In this document: in pieces, positions 43,045 through 51,396 of the stretch
How positions within the stretch are numbered: the first letter of the stretch is position 1
Layout of the letters: each line of letters begins with the position of its first letter
NCBI GenBank assembly: GCA_002437415.1
Contig: DJPL01000035.1
Coordinates: 33,777-97,776, forward strand
DNA: 64,000 nucleotides
Direction of reading: 5' to 3'
Origin: Ruminococcaceae bacterium UBA6413
Lineage (GTDB): Bacteria; Bacillota; Clostridia; Oscillospirales; Ruminococcaceae
Translations under genes and position numbers: made by a program
The notes under the pieces: generated by a model
Database searches by the model: none
Told to the model about the DNA's origin: nothing
The model's input: the letters and a program-made list of their open reading frames with translations, nothing else

Positions 43045-43328
43045 CCGGTCGCCTCCTTTGCTTTTGCATTTTCCTCAGGGAGCTTCTGATAGATAGTCTT
43101 TGATGTTACGCCCTTCAGCGCTCCGAGCTTGCCCGAGAGCGTATTTATAACGTCCTGCGGCGCGTCGATCGCTACGCTGATTATAGACACGCCTGCCTTT
43201 TCATAAGGCACACCCATTCTGCCGATAATGTAATGAGCACATTCGTGCAGATATTCGTTCAGCTTTGATACGGAAGCCGGTTCGGATACAACTATTCCGA
43301 TAAGCGCGACCCTGCTTTCGGTACACAT
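43041..43328 (-). CDS. TM1266-family iron-only hydrogenase system regulator (ACT-like)
   Basis: 95 residues from the ATG at 43328 (AAGGTGAG upstream). SRVALIGIVVSEPASVSKLNEYLHEC and AGVSIISVAIDAPQDVINTLSGKLG fit the small ACT/NikR-C-like TM1266 family that sits next to hydrogenase maturation genes in many anaerobes. It lacks a DNA-binding domain, so it may act through a partner or as a metabolite sensor. First gene of the hyd operon, behind a leader with an intrinsic terminator. Confidence 0.9.
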   Translation of the reverse strand: MCTESRVALIGIVVSEPASVSKLNEYLHECAHYIIGRMGVPYEKAGVSIISVAIDAPQDVINTLSGKLGALKGVTSKTIYQKLPEENAKAKEATG

Positions 43329-43526
43329 ATTTCTCACCTTATTTCCTTGTAAAAATAAAAAAAGCCATGCCAAGGCACAGCTCTACCGTAAATATCGTAA
43401 AACAAAAAACGCCTTGCTTTTCCGTCAGAAAAAATCTTCCGGATCAGTTCGGTTGATATAAAATTGTAAACGTGTTACCGTTCAGTGAAAGAAATAAATC
43501 TCGCACTTTACGATTTTACTGTAAAA
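43329..43526 (-). promoter_or_regulatory. structured leader of hyd operon, candidate attenuator
   Basis: From the predicted start near 43520 the RNA has ATCGTAAA (43514-43507) that pairs perfectly with TTTACGAT (43401-43394), enclosing about 105 nt. The same 5' strand can instead pair as GTAAAGTG (43511-43504) with CACGTTTAC (43474-43466). After the long-range helix an intrinsic terminator (43382-43351) lies 22 nt before the start codon. Closing helix, alternative pairing and terminator are the parts of a riboswitch or attenuator. I cannot match it to a known class. Confidence 0.5.
43351..43382 (-). terminator. intrinsic terminator inside the hyd operon leader
   Basis: Minus strand AGCTGTGCC TT GGCATGGCT (inner pair probably open as a CTTG loop) is followed by TTTTTTTATTTTT. 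It lies downstream of the promoter at 43527-43555 and upstream of the first gene, so it should act as an attenuator. It could alternatively end comFB transcripts. Confidence 0.75.
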
Positions 43527-43555
43527 AATATAGCACAAAAAGCGGACTAAGTCAA
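43527..43555 (-). promoter_or_regulatory. promoter of the hydrogenase maturation operon
   Basis: Minus strand TTGACT, 17-nt spacer, TATATT, about 190 nt upstream of the first start codon. Confidence 0.65.
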
Positions 43556-43611
43556 TAACAATTATTGATTATCCGCATTTTGCACTAAAAAACGTAAATA
43601 TTTATACATTT

Positions 43612-43884
43612 TTACTTGTCATCGCCGTGTCTGGGGCTTGCACTGATGTGCTGAATAGCCTGTATTATCGCAACGTCAAGGTCAACCGACGGCTGATTTT
43701 CAAGTTCCTGCTTTATGCGCGTAAACACCTGACCGTTCACTGTGCTGACATACTTCGGAGGCAGGCGGTTGAGCGCAAACGCCTTCATATCCTCAACGCA
43801 CACTTCGCATTTACAGCAGTCGTATTCTCTGAGCCGTTCGGAAAGTCTTTCGTCAACGTAATGTTCCATCATATTTATAAGCAT
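43612..43884 (-). CDS. ComFB-family protein
   Basis: 90 residues from the ATG at 43884 (GAAAGGA upstream). MMEHYVDERLSERL, then CCKCEVC (Cys 23, 24, 26, 29) and FALNRLPPKYV are the late-competence ComFB hallmarks; the cysteines probably bind zinc. ComFB-type proteins have been reported to bind cyclic dinucleotides in other bacteria. It is a single gene upstream of the hyd operon on the same strand; no competence operon is near. Confidence 0.9.
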   Translation of the reverse strand: MLINMMEHYVDERLSERLREYDCCKCEVCVEDMKAFALNRLPPKYVSTVNGQVFTRIKQELENQPSVDLDVAIIQAIQHISASPRHGDDK

Positions 43885-44018
43885 ATCGTCAGTCCTTTCG
43901 GGTAGATTTATCGTTATTTCAATTTTATCACAATCGCTCAATTCAGTCAATAGAAAATACGGTATTTCTACACATATTTAAATATAACGTAAAATTTTTT
44001 TCGCTTGCTCTTCTTATA

Positions 44019-44047
44019 TTGACAAATCCGTGTACGGAGTGTATAAT
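44019..44047 (+). promoter_or_regulatory. perfect consensus promoter of secA
   Basis: TTGACA, 17-nt spacer, TATAAT: exact sigma-A consensus. The start site would be near 44054. The stretch from 43885 to 44018 is AT-rich and holds no other recognisable element. Confidence 0.88.
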
Positions 44048-44053
44048 ATAAAA

Positions 44054-44190
44054 GAATGTAAACTAAAATATGACAATAGGCTGATAACGTCACACGGCGT
44101 TTAGCTTGCAATATAAGCTCGGCGGTACATCTGCCGTAATTTACGCAATACAGCCCGTTTACTCAAAAACGAAAGGAAAATGCACATTAC
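44054..44190 (+). promoter_or_regulatory. structured secA leader
   Basis: About 137 nt. GTAAAC (44058-44063) can pair with GTTTAC (44157-44162), closing a domain with hairpins AACG-CGTT, AGCTT-AAGCT and CGGC-GCCG. The ribosome site GAAAGGA (44171-44177) is 13 nt from the ATG, unusually far. Control of SecA translation is plausible but unproven. Confidence 0.4.
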
Positions 44191-46917
44191 ATGGGATTAC
44201 TTACAAAAATATTCGGTAACTACTCCGAAAAAGAGATCAAACGAATAATTCCTATAAAGGACAAGGTTCTTGAGCTTGAATCGAAATATTCCGCAATGAC
44301 GGATACTGAGCTCAAGGCACAGACACCCGCACTCAAAGAAAGACTTGAAACAGGTGAAACTCTCGACGATATCCTGCCTGACGCATTTGCTGTATGCCGC
44401 GAAGCTATGTGGCGAGTTCTCGGCATAAAGCCTTATCCCGTACAGATACTCGGCGGTATCATACTTTTCCAGGGACGTATTGCAGAGATGAGAACAGGTG
44501 AAGGTAAAACCTTCGTTGCGGCTCTCCCCTCATACCTTGTAGCACTCAGCGGCAAGGGCGTACACGTTGTAACAGTCAACGACTACCTTGCAAAGCGTGA
44601 CGGCGAGATGATAGGTCGTGTACACAGATTTTTAGGTCTTACCGTAGGTCTTATCCTGCACGATATGAGAAATGACGCGAGAAGAAAGTCATATAACTGC
44701 GATGTTACTTACGGTACAAACAACGAGTTCGGCTTTGACTATCTTCGTGATAATATGTGCATTCACAAGCAGGACAAGGTTCAGCGTGAATTCAACTTTG
44801 CAATTGTCGATGAGGTCGACTCGATCCTTATTGATGAAGCGAGAACGCCTCTTATCATATCGGGCCCCGGCGATAAGTCAACAGACCTTTATCAGAAAGC
44901 AAACAGACTTGCATTACAGTTAAAGCCCTTTACCGTAATCGATCTTGACAGCAAGGAAGATCAGGATCAGTTTGACGGCGACTATATTATAGATGAAAAG
45001 GCAAAGAATGCCACACTTACTCAGCGCGGTGTTAAGAAAGCGGAAGCGTATTTCGGCGTAGAAAACCTTATGGACGCAGAGAATATGACGCTTCTCCACC
45101 ATGTCAATCAGGCTATAAAAGCTGTTGGTATCATGAAGCGTGACGTTGACTATGTTGTAAAGGACGGCGAAATCGTAATCGTAGACGAATTCACAGGTCG
45201 TCTTATGTTCGGTCGTAGATTTAACGAGGGCTTACACCAGGCTATTGAAGCAAAGGAAGGCGTAAAGGTTAAAAACGAGAGCAAGACGCTCGCTACTATC
45301 ACATTCCAGAACTTCTTTAGATTATACGATAAGCTGTCGGGTATGACAGGTACGGCTATGACGGAAGAAGCGGAATTCAGACAGATCTACGCTCTTGATG
45401 TTATCGAAATTCCTACAAACAAGCCCGTAGCAAGAATTGACCACGAGGATCAGGTTTATAAGAACGAAGAGGGCAAGTATAAAGCTGTTATCCGCCAAAT
45501 CGAAGAGTGCCACGCAAAGGGACAGCCCGTACTGGTAGGTACTATCACGATTGAGAAATCAGAGCTTCTCTCCTCTATGCTTAAGAAAAAAGGCATAAAG
45601 CACGAAGTGCTCAACGCTAAGAACCACGAGCGCGAAGCCGAGATAGTAGCTCAGGCAGGTAAGAAGGGTGCGGTTACTATCGCAACCAACATGGCAGGTC
45701 GTGGTACGGATATCATGCTCGGCGGTAACGCAGAGTACCTTGCAAAGGCAAAAATGAGAAAAGAGGGCATGGACGAGTCTCTTATCAACGAGGCTACCGG
45801 CTTTGCCGAAACAGATAACGAAGATATCCTCAACGCAAGAGAAACATATATCAAGTACAATGCCGAATATAAGGCGGCAATAAAGGACGAGGCTGAGGAA
45901 GTAAGACAGGCGGGCGGTCTGTTCATACTCGGTACAGAGCGCCACGAGTCACGCCGTATCGATAACCAGTTAAGAGGTCGTGCCGGTCGTCAGGGTGACC
46001 CCGGTGAAAGCCGCTTCTTCATCTCACTTGAAGATGATCTTATGCGTAAGTTCGGCGGTGAAAAGGTACAGAGCGTAATGCAGACGCTCGGTATCGAAGA
46101 CGATGTACCGATCGAAAACGGATTTCTTACAAGGACTATCGAGTCTTCACAGCGTAAGGTTGAGGGCAGAAACTTCTCAATTCGTAAGAACGTCCTTGAC
46201 TTCGACGATGTTATGTCACAGCAGCGTATGACGATCTACTCACAGCGTGCAAAGGTTCTCGACGGTGAAGACGTAAGCGATTATGTAAAGAGCATGATCA
46301 AAGAAACCATTGAAGAGAATGTCAAGCTGTACTGTTCTGACGATTATCCCGAAAACTGGAACTTCATCGGTCTGCGCGAGCATTTTGCAAATATGCTTAC
46401 AAAGGAAGACGACTTCAATTATACTACTGACGACCTCAATAACATCAATCGCAAGGATCTCGTCAAGCTCTTACAGGAAAGAGCCGATGAGCTTTACGCC
46501 GAGCGTGAAGAGATGTTCGGTGAGGAAAATATGCGTGAGATCGAACGTATCTGTCTGCTGAAGGTCGTTGATACAAAGTGGATGGATCATATCGATGCAA
46601 TGGAAGAGCTCAAGCGCGGTATTTACCTCAGAAGCTATGCTCAGAGAGATCCTGTTGTCGAGTACCGTATTGAAGGCTTCGCAATGTTTGACGAAATGAT
46701 CGCATCGATCCGCGAGGATACTGCAAGACTTGTCCTTACAGTCAAGGTAAGAATAGAAGAGCCACTCGAGCGCGAACAGGTTATGAAGCCCGATGCCGAA
46801 AACGCAGGCTCACATACTACTGTAAAGAAATCTGCTTCTGAAAAGATCGGAAGAAACGATCTTTGCCCCTGCGGTAGCGGCAAGAAATACAAGAAGTGCT
46901 GCGGCAAAGACGAATAA
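44191..46917 (+). CDS. secA: preprotein translocase ATPase SecA
   Basis: 908 residues. MRTGEGKTFVAALPSYL near 100 is Walker A, VDEVDSILIDEARTPLIISG near 208 is the DEAD-like Walker B, GRGTDIMLGGN and RGRAGRQGDPGESRF mark the second motor domain, and the C-terminus ends in NDLCPCGSGKKYKKCCG, the zinc tail that binds SecB or ribosomes. It drives secretion through SecYEG. The start (MGLLTKIFG) fits the family although the ribosome site is distant. Confidence 0.98.
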   Translation: MGLLTKIFGNYSEKEIKRIIPIKDKVLELESKYSAMTDTELKAQTPALKERLETGETLDDILPDAFAVCREAMWRVLGIKPYPVQILGGIILFQGRIAEMRTGEGKTFVAALPSYLVALSGKGVHVVTVNDYLAKRDGEMIGRVHRFLGLTVGLILHDMRNDARRKSYNCDVTYGTNNEFGFDYLRDNMCIHKQDKVQREFNFAIVDEVDSILIDEARTPLIISGPGDKSTDLYQKANRLALQLKPFTVIDLDSKEDQDQFDGDYIIDEKAKNATLTQRGVKKAEAYFGVENLMDAENMTLLHHVNQAIKAVGIMKRDVDYVVKDGEIVIVDEFTGRLMFGRRFNEGLHQAIEAKEGVKVKNESKTLATITFQNFFRLYDKLSGMTGTAMTEEAEFRQIYALDVIEIPTNKPVARIDHEDQVYKNEEGKYKAVIRQIEECHAKGQPVLVGTITIEKSELLSSMLKKKGIKHEVLNAKNHEREAEIVAQAGKKGAVTIATNMAGRGTDIMLGGNAEYLAKAKMRKEGMDESLINEATGFAETDNEDILNARETYIKYNAEYKAAIKDEAEEVRQAGGLFILGTERHESRRIDNQLRGRAGRQGDPGESRFFISLEDDLMRKFGGEKVQSVMQTLGIEDDVPIENGFLTRTIESSQRKVEGRNFSIRKNVLDFDDVMSQQRMTIYSQRAKVLDGEDVSDYVKSMIKETIEENVKLYCSDDYPENWNFIGLREHFANMLTKEDDFNYTTDDLNNINRKDLVKLLQERADELYAEREEMFGEENMREIERICLLKVVDTKWMDHIDAMEELKRGIYLRSYAQRDPVVEYRIEGFAMFDEMIASIREDTARLVLTVKVRIEEPLEREQVMKPDAENAGSHTTVKKSASEKIGRNDLCPCGSGKKYKKCCGKDE

Positions 46918-46936
46918 TTATAATTAACAATGCAGT

Positions 46937-46971
46937 TTCAGCTTGTGTTCATAAAACGAATGCAAGCTGAA
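46937..46971 (+). other. hairpin after secA
   Basis: TTCAGCTTG and CAAGCTGAA form a nine-pair stem over a 17-nt loop, followed by CGCTTTAATT without a clean T-run. It may be a weak terminator or an mRNA 3' end element. Confidence 0.45.
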
Positions 46972-47029
46972 CGCTTTAATTAACCCATCGGCATAATTTA
47001 TCAAAGTTTACAGTGAAAGGAATAAAAAA

Positions 47030-48313
47030 ATGGCTGAAATCAAAGCTTTTAAAGGACTGAGATTTACTGATAAGGCAGGAGAAATAGGCAAGGTTTGCTG
47101 TCCTCCCTACGACATTATCAGTCCGGAACAGAAAAAGCAGTATATTGCTGAAAATCCTCACAATATCATAAGACTTGAACTGCCCAAGACCGCAAACGAT
47201 ACAGATGATGCATACGGCAAGGCAAGAGCTTATCTTAATGAGTGGCTTGATGAAGAGATATTGAAGTGTGACGATAAGCCGTCAATTTATATTTATGAGA
47301 TGGTGTTTGATGCGCTCGGTTCAAATTACAGCGTAAAGGGTTATGTTTCGCTTGTAAAGCTTGAAGAGTTCTCAAAGGGAATAATTCTCCCCCACGAGGA
47401 AACACTTTCAAAGGCTAAGGAAGACAGATTTAACCTTATGTGCGCTACAGGCTGTAACTTCAGTCAGATATATTCCTTATATATGGACGATGACAACAGC
47501 GTATTTACGCTCATAAACGATGCAAGCAAGGGTGCTCCCGACAAGCAGTTTACCGATCCCGACGGAGTAACACACAAGCTGTGGTGCGTAAATGACGAGA
47601 GCTTTATCGCTCAGCTTACCGAAAAGATGGCTGACAAGAAGTTATATATTGCGGACGGTCACCACCGTTACGAAACGGCACTTCGTTACAAGAAGTTCGT
47701 AGCCGAGAACAAGCAGGAAGTCGGTACTTCCGAATACGTTACAATGATGCTTGTAAACATGGAGAATAGCGGACTTGTAGTATTCCCTACTCACAGAATT
47801 GTAAGAGATCTTGAAAACTTTGATGTCAACGCGGTTATCGAAAAGTCAAAGGATTACTTTGATATTGAAACAGGACTTTCACGCGCAGACAGCACAGCTA
47901 AGCTCGACAAGGCGTATAACGACGGCAAAAAGTCGTTTGTACTTTACTGTGGCGGCAAGTACACACTTATGACATTAAAGGACACTGCTCTTATGGAAAA
48001 GCTTATGCCGACTGCAAGCAAGGCACTGCGTGAGCTTGATGTAAGCGTACTGCATACACTTGTGCTTGAAAGAATATTCGGCATAGATAAAGAGAATATG
48101 GCTAATCAAAAGAACCTTACATATACAAGAGTTCTCGATGAAGCTATCGAAGCTGTAGATAACGGCAGTGCAAACTGCTCATTTATACTTAACCCGACAC
48201 GAGTTTCAGAGATAAGAGATGTTGCACTTGCGGGCGAGAAGATGCCGCAGAAGTCCACATACTTCTATCCCAAGCTCACTACGGGACTTGTTATGAACAA
48301 AATTTTTGACTGA
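47030..48313 (+). CDS. DUF1015-family protein
   Basis: 427 residues of the DUF1015 family: AFKGLRFTDKAGEIGKVCCPPYDIISPEQ at the start (the PPYDVI motif), then LPHEETLSKAKEDRFNL near 125 and IADGHHRYETALRYK near 210, whose conserved DGHHR suggests a metal or phosphate site. The family is widespread and sometimes called HpaII-like or a putative kinase/phosphatase without proof. AAAGG precedes the ATG. It precedes the cellobiose epimerase by 11 nt, so the two are co-expressed. Confidence 0.9.
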   Translation: MAEIKAFKGLRFTDKAGEIGKVCCPPYDIISPEQKKQYIAENPHNIIRLELPKTANDTDDAYGKARAYLNEWLDEEILKCDDKPSIYIYEMVFDALGSNYSVKGYVSLVKLEEFSKGIILPHEETLSKAKEDRFNLMCATGCNFSQIYSLYMDDDNSVFTLINDASKGAPDKQFTDPDGVTHKLWCVNDESFIAQLTEKMADKKLYIADGHHRYETALRYKKFVAENKQEVGTSEYVTMMLVNMENSGLVVFPTHRIVRDLENFDVNAVIEKSKDYFDIETGLSRADSTAKLDKAYNDGKKSFVLYCGGKYTLMTLKDTALMEKLMPTASKALRELDVSVLHTLVLERIFGIDKENMANQKNLTYTRVLDEAIEAVDNGSANCSFILNPTRVSEIRDVALAGEKMPQKSTYFYPKLTTGLVMNKIFD

Positions 48314-48324
48314 GGAGAAAAACA

Positions 48325-49485
48325 ATGCTTGCTCGTGAATGCAAAAAAGAACTTACAGAACACATTATTCCTTTCTGGAACAACCTTGAAGATGATGTAA
48401 ACGGCGGTTTCTACGGTTATGTAGGAAACGACCTTACACTTGATAAAGATGCACCCAAGGGTGTTATCCTGCACTCAAGAATACTCTGGTTCTACTCAAA
48501 CTGCTATCTTGTACTCAAGGATCAGAACTGCCTTAAGAAGGCTAAGCACGCTTTTGAATTTCTTTCAAAGTACTGTGTAGATAAGGAAAACGGCGGTGTC
48601 TACTGGATGATGAATGCAGACGGCACTGTAAACGACAGTATGAAGCACACCTACTGCCAGGCTTTCTTCATCTACGCTATGTCAAGCTACTATGATGCAT
48701 CAAAGGACAAGGCCGCATTAGAGCTTGCACTCGATGTATTCCATACAGTTGAAGAAAAGTGCCGTGACGATATCGCGTACCTTGAGGCTTTCTCAAAGGA
48801 CTGGAACATTATCCCGAATGACGCACTTTCCGAAAACGGTCTTATGGCAGACAAGACAATGAACACTACCCTGCACGTTATGGAAGCTTACACCGAGCTT
48901 TACAGAGTAAGCGGCGACAAGCAGGTTTTAAAGGCACTGCGCTTTACGCTTGAGATCACGCTCGATAAGATATACGACAAGAACGGCGGCAAGCTGTTTG
49001 TATTCTTTGATAAGAATCTTAACGAAATCGGCGATATCTATTCATACGGTCACGATATCGAGGCTACATGGCTTATTGACAGAGCTTGTGATGTAATAGG
49101 CGACAAGCATCTTTCAAAGAGATGCGCAGAAATGAACAAGGTAATTGTAAGAAACATTGCCGACAGAGCATTATCAAACGGCAGACTCAATAACGAGGTT
49201 GAACACGGTGTTGTGAACACATGGCACATCTGGTGGGTACAGGCCGAGGGCGTTGTAGGCTTCTGCAATGCATATCAGAGATACGGCGATGCAAGATATC
49301 TTGAAATATCGCGCACTCTTTGGAACTACATCAAGGATAAGATGGTCGACAAGCGTCCCGGCGGCGAATGGCATTCACAGCTTGACGACAACGATCAGCC
49401 CGCCGACTTCAAGCCGGTTGTAGATCCGTGGAAGTGCCCTTACCATAACGGAAGAATGTGCTTAGAGATAATCTCTCGTATGTAA
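48325..49485 (+). CDS. ce: cellobiose 2-epimerase
   Basis: 386 residues of the AGE/CE (alpha6/alpha6-barrel) family. Active-site motifs: HSRILWFYSN near 51, EAFSKDW near 152, SYGHDIEATWL near 237, WWVQAEGVVGF near 294 and WKCPYHNGRMCLEII near 370; the three His are the likely catalytic and binding residues. It converts cellobiose to glucosyl-mannose by C2 epimerisation, feeding mannosylglucose phosphorylase; no such GH130 gene is in the window. N-acylglucosamine 2-epimerase is less likely. GGAGA precedes the ATG. Confidence 0.9.
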   Translation: MLARECKKELTEHIIPFWNNLEDDVNGGFYGYVGNDLTLDKDAPKGVILHSRILWFYSNCYLVLKDQNCLKKAKHAFEFLSKYCVDKENGGVYWMMNADGTVNDSMKHTYCQAFFIYAMSSYYDASKDKAALELALDVFHTVEEKCRDDIAYLEAFSKDWNIIPNDALSENGLMADKTMNTTLHVMEAYTELYRVSGDKQVLKALRFTLEITLDKIYDKNGGKLFVFFDKNLNEIGDIYSYGHDIEATWLIDRACDVIGDKHLSKRCAEMNKVIVRNIADRALSNGRLNNEVEHGVVNTWHIWWVQAEGVVGFCNAYQRYGDARYLEISRTLWNYIKDKMVDKRPGGEWHSQLDDNDQPADFKPVVDPWKCPYHNGRMCLEIISRM

Positions 49486-49501
49486 TCGAAAGGATTTCCC
49501 C

Positions 49502-50641
49502 ATGTCTGTTTCAAACAGAATTTTAAAAACTGCGGCTTTGTTTTCGGCTGTAGCGATAGCAATAGCTTTGTCCGGCTGTAACAGTGATCCTGTCGGACAG
49601 GAAATAGTTACATCTATAACCGACCAGGTGCAGTTTTCATATGAAACCGCAAAAGCGCAGTATATGACTATCGAAGAGGAAGCGAAGATCCCCGCAAGCT
49701 TGGACTATGCTCAGTCGCAGTCATATTACGCTCCGATTTCAGGCAAAATAAAAGCTAATAACATATCAAAGAATATGAAAGTCAAAAAGGGCGATGTATT
49801 GATCGCTCTTGATACCACCGACCTTGATTTCCAGATAAGCGATCAGGAAATGAAGGTAGCCGCTATGGCAGACGGTGTTGACAAAGGCTACGCGCAGATC
49901 GAGCTCGATAAGCTCAAGGAACAGCGTGAAGGTGCAGTGGTCACAGCGCCGTATGACGGTGTGATCGCCGACTGCTGTTATTCTGCGGTAGGAACAAACA
50001 TTGAGCAGGGCACACTGCTCTGCCGCGTTGCCGTGCTTGAATCGATATTTGTATACAACTCCGAGGGTGCGGGCAAAAACCTGCGCTTCGGTATGGATGT
50101 TGATCTTGTTATAAACAACGTTGACTACACAGGAACGGTTACTGCCGCTCCCGATACTGCACCGTTAGATGCCAGCAAGGACGCAACCAAGTACTGCGCC
50201 GTTACGCTGTCAAAGGACAGCCTTGACAAGCTCCTGAACGAGAACAACGGCGTAACCGCCGTAGACGCAGGCTGGGCTACGATACACGCTATTACGACAA
50301 GACGCGTCAATGTACTTGCTGTTCCCGAAAAGGCAATTAAGAAGGACGGCACAAAGACCTATTGCAGTGTTTTGCAGGGTAACGAGAAGTACGACCTTTA
50401 CGTTGAGGTCGGCGCAACAGCAGGCGGCTACACCGAGATACTCAGCGGACTTAACGAGGGCGATGTTGTAGTGCTTTCCGAGTCTACCGGCAATGGTTCG
50501 GATAATAGTAACAATAAAAACGACAAGAACAACAAAGATGACAATGCCGATAATATGCAGGACGGAAACGATAATCGCAAGCAATGGAACAACGGCGACA
50601 AACCCGATGATATGCAACTTCCCGACGATCAGAACAACTGA
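49502..50641 (+). CDS. HlyD/MFP-type efflux adaptor lipoprotein, orphan
   Basis: 379 residues. A signal peptide ends in the lipobox ALSGC (Cys near 26), so the mature protein is lipid-anchored outside. A barrel-sandwich hybrid follows (YAPISGKIKANNISKNMKVKKGDVLIALD near 79, VTAPYDGVIADCCYSAVGTNIEQG near 143), then a membrane-proximal domain with SGLNEGDVVVLSE near 318. The last ~45 residues are almost all N, D and K. Such adaptors usually sit with MacB-type ABC genes; here a terminator follows and none is near. 16 nt after the epimerase stop. Confidence 0.85.
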   Translation: MSVSNRILKTAALFSAVAIAIALSGCNSDPVGQEIVTSITDQVQFSYETAKAQYMTIEEEAKIPASLDYAQSQSYYAPISGKIKANNISKNMKVKKGDVLIALDTTDLDFQISDQEMKVAAMADGVDKGYAQIELDKLKEQREGAVVTAPYDGVIADCCYSAVGTNIEQGTLLCRVAVLESIFVYNSEGAGKNLRFGMDVDLVINNVDYTGTVTAAPDTAPLDASKDATKYCAVTLSKDSLDKLLNENNGVTAVDAGWATIHAITTRRVNVLAVPEKAIKKDGTKTYCSVLQGNEKYDLYVEVGATAGGYTEILSGLNEGDVVVLSESTGNGSDNSNNKNDKNNKDDNADNMQDGNDNRKQWNNGDKPDDMQLPDDQNN

Positions 50642-50652
50642 TATATAAAACT

Positions 50653-50677
50653 ATTGCCCGGTCAACGACCGGGCAAT
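50653..50677 (+). terminator. bidirectional terminator
   Basis: ATTGCCCGGTC AAC GACCGGGCAAT is a perfect eleven-pair stem between the convergent adaptor and HAD genes, followed by TATTAT on the plus strand. Confidence 0.85.
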
Positions 50678-50679
50678 TA

Positions 50680-51378
50680 TTATAGTGATTTAACAATATC
50701 ATAAAACTCATTCAGGTTCTTAACCGTGTATTTCTGACCGAAATCACGGTTATTATTATATCTGTCGATATAAACCGACGTGCAGCCGAAGCTGTTTGCT
50801 ACCTGTACATCTTTTCTTTCGTCACCGATGAATATCATTTCATCGGGCTCTACACCAAAATGCACCGCTATGTCAACAAGCCCTTTTATATTCGGCTTGC
50901 GGTATCTGCACGAGGTTGACGAAACGTACAGATCAAAATACGGCATAAGCTCAGGAAAATAGCTTTTATGAAGCTCATCGGGCATTCCGGTGGCGACATC
51001 GGTGAGCGTTGCTATCTTTATACCGGCGGTACGCAATTGGTACAGTACCGGTATAGTTTCGGGATATGTATATGCTTCAAGCGGGAAAGCTTCGAAAAAG
51101 CAATATGCAATTTTGTCAGCCGAAATATCAGTACCCCATTTTTGTGCTATCTCACCGAATATACGCTCGTGCGAATAATCTGCCTCGCGGTATTTTATTG
51201 TAGGATTATAACCGCGCAGTATTTCCATACCTGCGGCTATATCGCTTTCGCTCAAATCGGGCAACAGCTTTTCACGGACGTTCTTAAAGCCATTTTCGTA
51301 ATAATCGACCCATACACCCGGCATACCCTTATATTCCATAAGCGTACCGCCTATGTCAAATGCGGCAACTTTGATCAT
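50680..51378 (-). CDS. HAD-superfamily hydrolase with atypical DxG motif
   Basis: 232 residues, HAD subfamily I with a helical cap. Motif I is FDIGGTL, so the usual second Asp of DxD is Gly. Motif II TLTDVATG near 125, motif III Lys near 160 (RKPNIKG) and motif IV IFIGDERKDV near 185 are present. HAD phosphatases normally need the second Asp as acid/base, so activity may be weak or of another kind. GGAGG precedes the ATG; it follows mutS2 by 18 nt. Confidence 0.85.
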   Translation of the reverse strand: MIKVAAFDIGGTLMEYKGMPGVWVDYYENGFKNVREKLLPDLSESDIAAGMEILRGYNPTIKYREADYSHERIFGEIAQKWGTDISADKIAYCFFEAFPLEAYTYPETIPVLYQLRTAGIKIATLTDVATGMPDELHKSYFPELMPYFDLYVSSTSCRYRKPNIKGLVDIAVHFGVEPDEMIFIGDERKDVQVANSFGCTSVYIDRYNNNRDFGQKYTVKNLNEFYDIVKSL

Positions 51379-51396
51379 ATCAGCCTCCGATAGTAG

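Noticed and set aside
44180..44190. Alternative secA start at the ATG close to GAAAGGA
   Set aside because: That ATG is in another frame; only the ATG at 44191 yields the SecA N-terminus.
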